DNA of 64,000 nucleotides. Source: Balneolaceae bacterium. GTDB taxonomy: Bacteria > Bacteroidota > Rhodothermia > Balneolales > Balneolaceae. The translations under genes and the position numbers were made by a program. Positions 36,880-43,827 of the stretch are shown here, in pieces. The stretch is taken from contig CP051242.1 of assembly GCA_017795005.1 (NCBI GenBank), forward strand, positions 3,650,119-3,714,118. Direction: 5' to 3'. The notes beneath the pieces were generated by a model. The model ran no database searches. It was not told the DNA's origin and saw only the letters and a list, made by a program, of their open reading frames with translations. The first letter of the stretch is position 1. Each line of letters opens with the position of its first letter.

Positions 36880-36986
36880 CTAATCAATCCCCAGAATCTT
36901 CTTATTCGTTTCTTCATCCACTAAACCGCCTGCAAAATCATCGAAGGTTTTTTCTGTTACGTTGATGATATGAACATCGATAAACG
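36880..36986 (-). pseudogene. 3'-end fragment of a sugar phosphate isomerase/epimerase paralogue
   Basis: The minus strand encodes the last 34 codons of a TIM-barrel isomerase: FIDVHIINVTEKTFDDFAG, GLVDEETNKKILGID and a TAG stop at 36880-36882. It aligns without gaps with the 3' end of the intact isomerase gene at 38201-38304: 7 differences in 104 bases, four of them silent. Homology stops at 36987, immediately before an unrelated hairpin element. It is a truncated copy, not an open gene. Confidence 0.85.
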
Positions 36987-37017
36987 AAAACCTTTAAAGG
37001 AAGTAGTAGCCAATTAC

Positions 37018-37159
37018 CTGTCCCACTTTGGAGAGGGACAGAGTCAAAACTTGTTTTGGCTCAGGGAGAGGAACGTGGAGCTTCGTATTCCATCGCAGCC
37101 ACTTTCCTCCCTCTGATTTCATACGAGTATGAAATCTGTCTCCCTCCAGCGGGAGACAG
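37018..37159. repeat. chain of five consecutive hairpins in an intergenic element
   Basis: Five inverted repeats follow each other almost without spacer. (1) CTGTCCC/GGGACAG, 37018-37041. (2) GAGTCAAAAC/GTTTTGGCTC with one G-T pair, 37041-37062. (3) TCAGGGAGAGGAACGTGG (37061-37078) against CCACTTTCCTCCCTCTGA (37101-37118), three mismatches. (4) GATTTCATAC/GTATGAAATC, perfect, 37115-37136. (5) CTGTCTCCC/GGGAGACAG, perfect, 37136-37159. It has no T tract, so it does not look like an ordinary terminator. It lies between the truncated isomerase copy and the 3' end of a lipoprotein gene. Confidence 0.8.
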
Positions 37160-37182
37160 AATTTGGGCACATTAAGAATAAG

Positions 37183-37968
37183 CTAGAAACAACTCACATT
37201 GTCACCATTCTCATCCCAGCACACCTGCTCCTGATCAGAGTTAAGGTAGTAACCTGTACCCGAATCTGTATTCCAGTAAATGGTGCTTGTAGAAGAATTA
37301 TCATCGGAAATTGTGAGGGTATTATCTGGTAAATTCTTCTCGTAGGTAAAACCTGAAAACGAACTTTCTCCGAATGTGATTTCGAATGTTGCTTCTGATT
37401 CACTTTCGATATCCCAGGTGTAGCTCATAACAGGAGTACTTTGCTCACCTCCGAAATCATAAAAATTCCACTGCCCACCATTGGAGGTATTTTTTACAAA
37501 GCCATCAATAAACTTGTAATTATCAAATGAGAGTTCCCCATTCGAAGCAGACAAATACATTGCCCAATCGGTTTGGGCTACTTTAACTTCTGCTGTAAGT
37601 CTAATAGTTACCGAAGCACCTGCACCCGCGCTGGTATAGCTCCATGTCCAAACTCCGTTTTCTAATTCTGCATTAACTCCCTCAGCTGAAGCCGTGAAGG
37701 TAGTTGGTAATGAACTGAAGCCCGTCATGATTGCTTCAACAGCAGCTGTTAGAGATGCTGCAATCATAAAATTCTCTCCGGTCTGACTTTCTATTTTATT
37801 TAGAACCTTTGCTTTGAAATAGTCAAACTCTGGGATGCCATCCTCAAGGTTTGGTATCTCTGGAGCAAGTTCACCTTCTACTCCGGTACCTGAATCGCTA
37901 CAGGAAGTAATAAAAAAACTGACTACTAGTAACAGAAATAGATAATTCTTAGATATAAGATATTTCAT
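37183..37968 (-). CDS. lipoprotein of unknown function
   Basis: A 261-residue protein with a lipoprotein signal (MKYLISKNYLFLLLVVSFFI, lipobox ITSC, Cys 23). The mature part starts SDSGTGVEGELAPEIPNLED, then a helical segment with a small-residue pattern (MIAASLTAAVEAIMTGFSSL), then strands with many aromatics (GVWTWSYTS, NGGQWNFYDFGG). No family is recognised. The last ten residues (CWDENGDNVSCF) hold two Cys that could form a disulfide. Upstream are 229 bases without a gene before the isomerase gene. Downstream is the five-hairpin element. Confidence 0.68.
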   Translation of the reverse strand: MKYLISKNYLFLLLVVSFFITSCSDSGTGVEGELAPEIPNLEDGIPEFDYFKAKVLNKIESQTGENFMIAASLTAAVEAIMTGFSSLPTTFTASAEGVNAELENGVWTWSYTSAGAGASVTIRLTAEVKVAQTDWAMYLSASNGELSFDNYKFIDGFVKNTSNGGQWNFYDFGGEQSTPVMSYTWDIESESEATFEITFGESSFSGFTYEKNLPDNTLTISDDNSSTSTIYWNTDSGTGYYLNSDQEQVCWDENGDNVSCF

Positions 37969-38197
37969 GATTTTGGATTAATGAATAGTTTAATTTTTAT
38001 ATACACTTAATTGTGCATGATTTTACTAAAAAAAGACAACCTATCTTAAAAAAATTAAATGCTTTTTTAAAATCGTGTTATTCCTTACAAAAAGATGGTT
38101 TTACTTCAGTAGCCTTACATAACACCTACTCGCTGAAATCAAACCATTTGATGACACACTCTCTCTCAAAAGAAAAAATTCCTCTTTATAGTTTTAT

Positions 38198-39253
38198 TCA
38201 ATCAATCCCCAGAATCTTCTTATTAGTTTCTTCATCTACTGAACCGCCTGCAAAATCATCGAAGGCTTTTTCTGTTACATTGATGATATGAGCGTCGATA
38301 AACGGCGCTCCCTCTTCGGCTCCCTGTTGTGGAGATTTTATACAGCATTCCCATTCCATCACCGCCCAACCATCAAAGCCATACTGACTTAGTTTGGTGA
38401 AAATAGCAGCAAAATCAACCTGACCATCACCCAAAGAACGGAATCTTCCCGGACGATCGGTCCAGCCTTGGTATCCACCATACACTCCAGACTTTCCGGT
38501 TGGATTGAATTCTGCATCCTTTACATGGAACATACGGATGTATTCATGATAAAAATCAATATGCTGCAAGTAATCCAGTTGCTGAAGCACATAATGACTT
38601 GGATCGTACAGCATTTTAACCGCATCATGATTTCCGGTAGCTTCTAAAAACTTCTCGAATGTAATTCCATCATGAAGATCTTCACCGGGATGAATTTCAT
38701 AACAAACATCTACTCCTTCATTCTTGCAATGATCCAGTACTGGCATCCATCGTTTTGCCAATTCTTCAAAGGCATTTTCGATTAAACCAGCAGGACGTTG
38801 CGGCCATGGATATACAAAAGGCCATGCAAGTGCTCCGGAGAAACTTGCCATTACATCAATACCCAGATGTTTACTTGCGGTTGCCGCCCATTTAACCTGC
38901 TGTTTTGCCCACTCGGTTCTTTCTTTAGGTTTCCCATGGAGTTCTTCGGGAGCGAATCCATCGAACATCACATCGAAAGCGGGATGAACAGCAACTAATT
39001 GTCCCTGCAAATGCGTGGAAAGCTCAGATATTTCTACCCCTGCTTCATTCGCAATCCCTTTTAACTCGTCACAGTAATCTTTACTGGTTCCGGCTTTTTC
39101 GAGATCAATTACACGGCTATCCCAACTTGGTACCTGAACGGCTTTGTACCCTAATCCGGCTGCCCATTCGCAAATACTTTTAAAATTATTGAACGGCTCA
39201 ACATCGTCCATAAACTGTGCTAAAAAAATCGCTGGTCCTTTTATAGTCTTCAT
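38198..39253 (-). CDS. sugar phosphate isomerase/epimerase (xylose isomerase-like TIM barrel)
   Basis: A 351-residue cytoplasmic enzyme of the AP endonuclease 2/xylose isomerase-like barrel family. Metal-site segments are in order: DVCYEIHPGEDLHDG (Glu), MLYDPSHYVLQQLDYL (Asp/His), YIRMFHVKDAEFN (His) and GWAVMEWECCIKS (Glu). The absence of a signal peptide and the pairing with a Gfo/Idh/MocA dehydrogenase gene 139 bp upstream on the same strand fit oxidation and isomerisation of a sugar or cyclitol. The exact substrate cannot be told. Its 3' end is duplicated at 36880-36986. Start MKTIKGPAIFLAQFMDD at 39253. Confidence 0.88.
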   Translation of the reverse strand: MKTIKGPAIFLAQFMDDVEPFNNFKSICEWAAGLGYKAVQVPSWDSRVIDLEKAGTSKDYCDELKGIANEAGVEISELSTHLQGQLVAVHPAFDVMFDGFAPEELHGKPKERTEWAKQQVKWAATASKHLGIDVMASFSGALAWPFVYPWPQRPAGLIENAFEELAKRWMPVLDHCKNEGVDVCYEIHPGEDLHDGITFEKFLEATGNHDAVKMLYDPSHYVLQQLDYLQHIDFYHEYIRMFHVKDAEFNPTGKSGVYGGYQGWTDRPGRFRSLGDGQVDFAAIFTKLSQYGFDGWAVMEWECCIKSPQQGAEEGAPFIDAHIINVTEKAFDDFAGGSVDEETNKKILGID

Positions 39254-39305
39254 TACTGTATATCCTGTTTGATTAATTTTTAAAACTTCGTTCCACTTGA
39301 TGTGA

Positions 39306-39406
39306 ATTAAAAATTCAAAATTAAAGATGAAAAATTGATTTAATTACTCTCCAATTTTTCATTTTGAATTTTTCATTTTGAATTCTGTTGAGCTAGTGCT
39401 CAACAG
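39306..39406. repeat. AT-rich direct and inverted repeats with a hairpin over a stop codon
   Basis: AATTTTTCATTTTG occurs twice in tandem (39353-39366 and 39367-39380). An inverted counterpart, TTCAAAATTAAAGATGAAAAATT, lies upstream at about 39314-39336. Adjacent is a perfect 9-bp stem CTGTTGAGC/GCTCAACAG (39385-39393 and 39398-39406, 4-base loop) that spans the TAG stop of the dehydrogenase. It may act as transcript end or mRNA stabiliser between the two sugar genes. Confidence 0.65.
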
Positions 39407-40553
39407 TAACCCAGATATTCCCTTTTTCGGTGGATTCTACTACTGCATCTACCATACTCATTCCATGAACACCATCCTCGATTTCGGGATAGTCATAGAT
39501 TTCCATATTGTGTTCTTCTCCAGCGGATTTTGCTCTTAGATGCATCGCAAAGTTTCGGTAAATATTCGCAAAAGCTTCCAAATATCCTTCCGGATGTCCG
39601 GCTGGTGTCCTTGAATTAGCTTGTGCTGCTTCAGAAACATAGCCCGTTCCTGTTCGGTAAATTTCATGAGGCTTATCTCCCCAGGTAACTATCAACGAAT
39701 TAGGATCCCGCTGAGTCCAGATTACTCCACCTTTTTCTCCATAAACTCTAACCTTGATGGCATTTTCTTCCCCTGCTGATATCTGTGAAACGGAAAGAAC
39801 TCCGGGTACTCCCCCTTCAAATTCCAGTAAAGCACCGGCATCGTCATCAAGCAAACGACCTGATACTACGGTAGTTAGCTGAGAAAGTACTTTTACAATA
39901 TTCAAACCCGAAACATATTCCGCCATATTTGCGGCATGTGTTCCAATATCGCCATACGCTCCACTTTTGCCGGATCGTTTAGGATCTGTTCTCCAGGCTG
40001 CTTGTTTTTGATCAGAATCTTCCAGCTTTTCTGCAAGCCAGCCCTGAGGATACTCGACCATGATTTTCCGGATCTTTCCAAACTTGCCCGACTTAACCTG
40101 TTGCCGGGCTTCTTTCACCATGGGATATCCCGTGTATGTGTGTGTGAGGGCAAACGGCAATCCGGTTTCTTTTACTTTGTTTTGAATAGCTAACGCTTCT
40201 TCCATATTGAAACAAAGCGGCTTATCAATAATTACCGGAAAACCATGTTCCATTGCCATTATCGCCGGATCAGCATGAACATGGTTCGGAGTTACTATTG
40301 ATACAAAATCCATCCGCACATCTTCAGGAAGACCAGCTTCCGTTTCGATCATTTCTTTATAAGAGCCATATACTCGTGAGGAATCAAGGAATAGTTCTTC
40401 TCCGGTTTGTTTAGACTTCTCCGGACTGCTACTGAAAGCCCCGCAAACCAACTCGATTTGCCCATCCAGATTTGCAGCAAGTCGGTGCACCGCTCCAATA
40501 AAGGCACCTACTCCTCCACCAACCATTCCCATTCTTAATTTTCTGTTTTTCAT
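39393..40553 (-). CDS. Gfo/Idh/MocA family oxidoreductase
   Basis: A 386-residue NAD(P)-dependent dehydrogenase. The N-terminal Rossmann domain has GMVGGGVGAFIGAVHR, FVSIVTPNHVHAD and the catalytic-lysine motif DKPLCFN. The second domain carries GDIGTHAANMAEYVSG, with the expected Asp and His, and a beta sheet built around LLEFEGGVPGVLSVSQIS. Family members oxidise sugars, inositols or biliverdin. No Tat or secretion signal is seen (start MKNRKLRMGMV), so it acts in the cytoplasm. The isomerase gene follows on the same strand, with a repeat-rich 139-bp gap between, so they are probably a functional pair in sugar catabolism. Confidence 0.92.
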   Translation of the reverse strand: MKNRKLRMGMVGGGVGAFIGAVHRLAANLDGQIELVCGAFSSSPEKSKQTGEELFLDSSRVYGSYKEMIETEAGLPEDVRMDFVSIVTPNHVHADPAIMAMEHGFPVIIDKPLCFNMEEALAIQNKVKETGLPFALTHTYTGYPMVKEARQQVKSGKFGKIRKIMVEYPQGWLAEKLEDSDQKQAAWRTDPKRSGKSGAYGDIGTHAANMAEYVSGLNIVKVLSQLTTVVSGRLLDDDAGALLEFEGGVPGVLSVSQISAGEENAIKVRVYGEKGGVIWTQRDPNSLIVTWGDKPHEIYRTGTGYVSEAAQANSRTPAGHPEGYLEAFANIYRNFAMHLRAKSAGEEHNMEIYDYPEIEDGVHGMSMVDAVVESTEKGNIWVTVEH

Positions 40554-40702
40554 ATCACAAATATATTTTTTTGATCCAGTTTCAATACTTAGGAAAGTGA
40601 CTCCTTAAACCGTCGCCTAATAAATGAAGAAACCGCTAGAATTGAAAGGTGGTACCACAACTTTGCAAACATTTTTAAATACCTGTCGTAGGTTGCTTGA
40701 TT

Positions 40703-41464
40703 ATGGCAAAACCAAGTTTCAGAAAAAATTTCCGGCTTTTTTTATTTCTATTTTGGGGTTCAGTAGTAATCTGGATGATTATTCAAATGCAAGCTAAAGG
40801 GTTCAATGAATCGATACTTCAATCTGATTCTGGAATTGTAGTCAAAAACTCCTCTGACTTTATCCAATTCGTTCCTAACTCTAGTGATTCAAATATCTCT
40901 TCTACCCATATCATATTCTATCCGGGAGCTTTGGTTCAACCAGAAGCTTACGCTCCATACGCCCGAATTCTTGCAGAACAGGGATATGAGGTACTCATAC
41001 AGAAAGTTCCGTTTCGTTTAGCTTTTACAGAAGGTTTGGAGAAGTCGGTATTTACCAAAACAATCGACATTATTAATTCACATTCTGACTCTACTAAATG
41101 GGTGCTTGCCGGACATTCTAAAGGGGGTGCTATGGCGTCAGAATTCGCAGGAGAATACCCTGATAAACTATCCGGACTTTTACTTATTGGTACTTCTCAT
41201 CCAAGAAGGATTGATTTAACTAGCCTGGATATTCCGATTACTAAAGTTTATGCCAGTGAAGATGGTTTAGCGTCGGTTGAAGAGGTGCAAAAATTCTCTG
41301 GAAATCTTCCTCATCATACAAATTTTGTTTTGGTACATGGAGGTAATCATTCTCAGTTTGGATACTATGGAGTCCAGCTTGGCTCAGGTACAGCCACAAT
41401 CTCAAGAGAAAAACAACAACAGCAATTAGTGATGGCCTCTCTTGAATTGTTGTTGAACTTATAA
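40703..41464 (+). CDS. alpha/beta hydrolase, membrane-anchored
   Basis: A 253-residue protein with an N-terminal signal-anchor (LFLFLFWGSVVIWMIIQM) and an alpha/beta hydrolase domain of the PF12695 type. STHIIFYPGALVQPEAYAPYARILAEQGYEV forms the first strand and oxyanion region, and VLAGHSKGGAMASEFA holds the nucleophile elbow GHSKG. The acid is probably in YASEDGLA and the His in VHGGNHSQFGYYG. I prefer ATG 40703 over TTG 40697, two codons upstream. It stands 30 bp before the YdeI-like gene. The substrate is unknown. Confidence 0.86.
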   Translation: MAKPSFRKNFRLFLFLFWGSVVIWMIIQMQAKGFNESILQSDSGIVVKNSSDFIQFVPNSSDSNISSTHIIFYPGALVQPEAYAPYARILAEQGYEVLIQKVPFRLAFTEGLEKSVFTKTIDIINSHSDSTKWVLAGHSKGGAMASEFAGEYPDKLSGLLLIGTSHPRRIDLTSLDIPITKVYASEDGLASVEEVQKFSGNLPHHTNFVLVHGGNHSQFGYYGVQLGSGTATISREKQQQQLVMASLELLLNL

Positions 41465-41494
41465 TAAATAGGTTTTACTCTGTTTCTAAACATT

Positions 41495-42133
41495 ATGGCA
41501 GGTATGGTAAATCCTTTGTTAAAAAAACTTCAGATTAAAGAGGAGTTTTCTGTTTTGCTTATGAACTCCAATCCATCGGTACATCCGCTATTTGAAGGGG
41601 TCAGGGTTGAATATTCCGGAGTAAATAATGAAGATTATGACTCTATCATTTTGTTTACCAAAAATGAAGAAGAACTGAATGATTGGGTACCCAAGGCCTC
41701 TAAATTGCAAGGCCGGGAAGGGCAACTTTGGCTGAGTTACCCAAAGAAAACCGGTAACATAGATACTGACTTAAACAGAGATATTACCATGAACGCCCTT
41801 AAAGCGTTTGGGTTAGACCCGGTTAGATTAATATCTATGAACAAGAATTGGTCGAGTATGAGACTTGTAAAGAAGAAAGACCGAAAAAAGCCTTCAAAAT
41901 TCGGGCAGGATCCTCCCGGGGTAGATCGAAAAAATAAAACCGTTATTCCACCCGATGATTTAACTAAAGAGTTTCAGTTAAATCCTGAAGCCAACGCTTT
42001 TTTTGAATCATTGGCTTTTAGTCATAAGAGAGAATATGTGGCATGGATTCATGAAGCAAAGAAAGAAGAAACCCGACTGCGTCGGGTTAAAAAAACGATT
42101 GAACTTTTAACCAACGGAAAGAAAAAAAAGTGA
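41495..42133 (+). CDS. YdeI/OmdA-like protein with N-terminal DUF3052-like domain
   Basis: A 212-residue soluble protein. The first 130 residues resemble the DUF3052-type fold: NPLLKKLQIKEEFSVLLMN, DSIILFTKNEEEL, LWLSYPKKTG and KAFGLDPVRLISMNKNWSSMRLV. After a basic linker, the C-terminal 65 residues match the YdeI/OmpD-associated (OmdA) C-terminal helices: FFESLAFSHKREYVAWIHEAKKEETRLRRVKKTIELL. Members have been linked to bacteriocin tolerance, without a firm mechanism. The stop overlaps the GTG start of the DUF2461 gene (GTGA), so translation is coupled. Confidence 0.82.
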   Translation: MAGMVNPLLKKLQIKEEFSVLLMNSNPSVHPLFEGVRVEYSGVNNEDYDSIILFTKNEEELNDWVPKASKLQGREGQLWLSYPKKTGNIDTDLNRDITMNALKAFGLDPVRLISMNKNWSSMRLVKKKDRKKPSKFGQDPPGVDRKNKTVIPPDDLTKEFQLNPEANAFFESLAFSHKREYVAWIHEAKKEETRLRRVKKTIELLTNGKKKK

Positions 42134-42804
42134 GTCAGATTCAAAAAAGTACCTACACATTTCTTGAAGAGCTGAAAGCCAATAATAATCGGGACTGGTT
42201 TACTGAACATAAACCCAGATATGTACAGGCGCATCAGAATGTGGCCGATTTTATGGATGCTTTGATCACTGAAATGAAGAAAGTGGATCAAATCGAGAAT
42301 GAATCGGGTAAGAAATCTATGTTTCGTATTTATAACGATGTCCGGTTCTCGAAAGGTAAACCCCCATATAAGGTTCATTTTGGTGCCAGTTTAACCAGAG
42401 CCACTCGTTGGTTAAGGGGAGGTTATTATATACACTTTGAACCTGGGAATACTTTTATCGGAGTGGGATTCTGGCAGCCAAACTCAGAAGATATTAAACT
42501 GATTCGTGATGAACTTTCCCACGACTCAACTCCATTCAGAGATATTATTAACGATAGTGCATTTAAAAGTGTCTGGGGAGAACTTCAGGGTGAAACCGTC
42601 AAAACTGCTCCAAGAGGGTACTCAAAAGAAGACCCTAATATCGACCTTATTCGCTATAAAGGATTTACTTTTTCGAAAGAGTTTAATTCCGCTGATATCT
42701 TTTCTGAAGACTTTGTTTTTGAAGTAACGAAAGCATTTCTGGCTGTCCGTCCATTCTTCGATTACATGAGCGAGGTGCTGACCCGACATTTTGAGGATCA
42801 CTAA
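42130..42804 (+). CDS. DUF2461 (TIGR02453 family) protein
   Basis: A 224-residue cytoplasmic protein. DUF2461 signatures: FLEELKANNNRDWFTEHKPRY at the N-terminus, FRIYNDVRFSKGKPPYKVHFGA, GGYYIHFEPGNTFIGVGFWQP and a C-terminal RYKGFTFSKEF. The family is widespread in Bacteroidota and of unknown function. It starts with GTG overlapping the previous TGA by 4 bases. Its TAA and the TAG of the convergent S41 peptidase gene overlap over 42801-42804. Confidence 0.9.
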   Translation: MSQIQKSTYTFLEELKANNNRDWFTEHKPRYVQAHQNVADFMDALITEMKKVDQIENESGKKSMFRIYNDVRFSKGKPPYKVHFGASLTRATRWLRGGYYIHFEPGNTFIGVGFWQPNSEDIKLIRDELSHDSTPFRDIINDSAFKSVWGELQGETVKTAPRGYSKEDPNIDLIRYKGFTFSKEFNSADIFSEDFVFEVTKAFLAVRPFFDYMSEVLTRHFEDH

Positions 42805-43748
42805 TTAGTATTTAATGTAACTTTGGCAAGTTCAATTGCTTTTTCAAGTGCTTCTTCTTTTGATGTTATTATGTGTGGGACTACTCCAACGCCTTCCCAA
42901 TTTGTCTTCGTTACCGGATTAATTGCTCTGCCTCTTGGGATATTTACTATAAACCCACCTTCAAACACCGTTGGTCCCCCCGGATGTGCCCCTCCTCCAG
43001 TCACTTCACCAATAATAGTAGCTCGTTCCATATGTTTCAGATTGTAGGTGAATTCTTCTGCTGCTGAAAAAGTATAATCACTGGTTAAAACAAATACCGG
43101 GATATCAGGTTTGCGTTGAGAAGCGAAATCCGGGTTGGTCCATGTTTCTGAATAGCTATCACTGGGTCTCCAATAGAATGTGTTTAAATGAACCGGATCA
43201 TCACCAAAAATATAACTAGAAATAAAGCGGATCATTGATGGAGAGCCCCCACCGTTTTGACGCAAGTCAAAAATAAGTGCGTCCGCCAGAATTAATTCAT
43301 CCATGGCTTCTGCGGCAACTTCTTCGGCAAACCTGATGTCTGCAAAACCTCTCAAATCCAGGTATCCAATATTATTCTCCAAAAATTTAACTTCATTAAA
43401 CCCAAAATTATTCAGAGGAGCCCTTCCTCCATTTGGATCCCTGTTCATAATACTCTCAGCTCTCCCGGGATTGTAACTTACACGTATATGTTTGTCGTTT
43501 ATTACCGATTTTAAATCTTTATCAAGTATTTCTGCCAACTCCTTTTTTGTTTTGTATTGATTGTACTCACCTTTGTTTAGCTTGCCAGTCAACAATTCGT
43601 ACATCTCTTTTCCGTAATCAGGATATACATAATTCTCATTCATTAAATTTGCCAGACTTTTGACAACTGATTCTGTTACTAGAGTTTGAGCATTCAGTAT
43701 AAAAGAAACTGCTAATAATGGGAGAAGTAGTACTGTACGTTTTTTCAT
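42801..43748 (-). CDS. S41 family peptidase (tail-specific protease/IRBP-like)
   Basis: A 315-residue exported protein with a signal peptide (MKKRTVLLLPLLAVSFILNA). The N-terminal cap (SVVKSLANLMNENYVYPDYG) is the IRBP-like three-helix module. The S41 core has NIGYLDLRGFAD, LIFDLRQNGGGSPSMIRFIS, VLTSDYTFSAAEEFTYNLK with the catalytic Ser in the SAAE motif, and GEVTGGGAHPGG. No PDZ domain is present. Members of this short type cleave C-termini of periplasmic proteins or peptides; the substrate is unknown. It is convergent with the DUF2461 gene, with overlapping stops. Confidence 0.92.
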   Translation of the reverse strand: MKKRTVLLLPLLAVSFILNAQTLVTESVVKSLANLMNENYVYPDYGKEMYELLTGKLNKGEYNQYKTKKELAEILDKDLKSVINDKHIRVSYNPGRAESIMNRDPNGGRAPLNNFGFNEVKFLENNIGYLDLRGFADIRFAEEVAAEAMDELILADALIFDLRQNGGGSPSMIRFISSYIFGDDPVHLNTFYWRPSDSYSETWTNPDFASQRKPDIPVFVLTSDYTFSAAEEFTYNLKHMERATIIGEVTGGGAHPGGPTVFEGGFIVNIPRGRAINPVTKTNWEGVGVVPHIITSKEEALEKAIELAKVTLNTN

Positions 43749-43827
43749 GGAATAATTTTTTATCCCAAAACGAAAAAACTTTCCAATTGATGCGTAACAA
43801 ACAATTTTTTACAGCTGATATAACAAG

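Noticed and set aside
37018-37159. CRISPR array in the hairpin region
   Set aside because: The units differ in length and sequence, there are no regularly spaced identical repeats and no cas genes.
38013-38291. 92-residue plus-strand frame before and inside the isomerase 3' end
   Set aside because: Half of it is antisense to the isomerase, and the rest is low-complexity AT-rich sequence with no motif.
42049-42378. 109-residue minus-strand frame across the YdeI/DUF2461 junction
   Set aside because: It is antisense to two well-supported coupled genes and has no recognisable domain.
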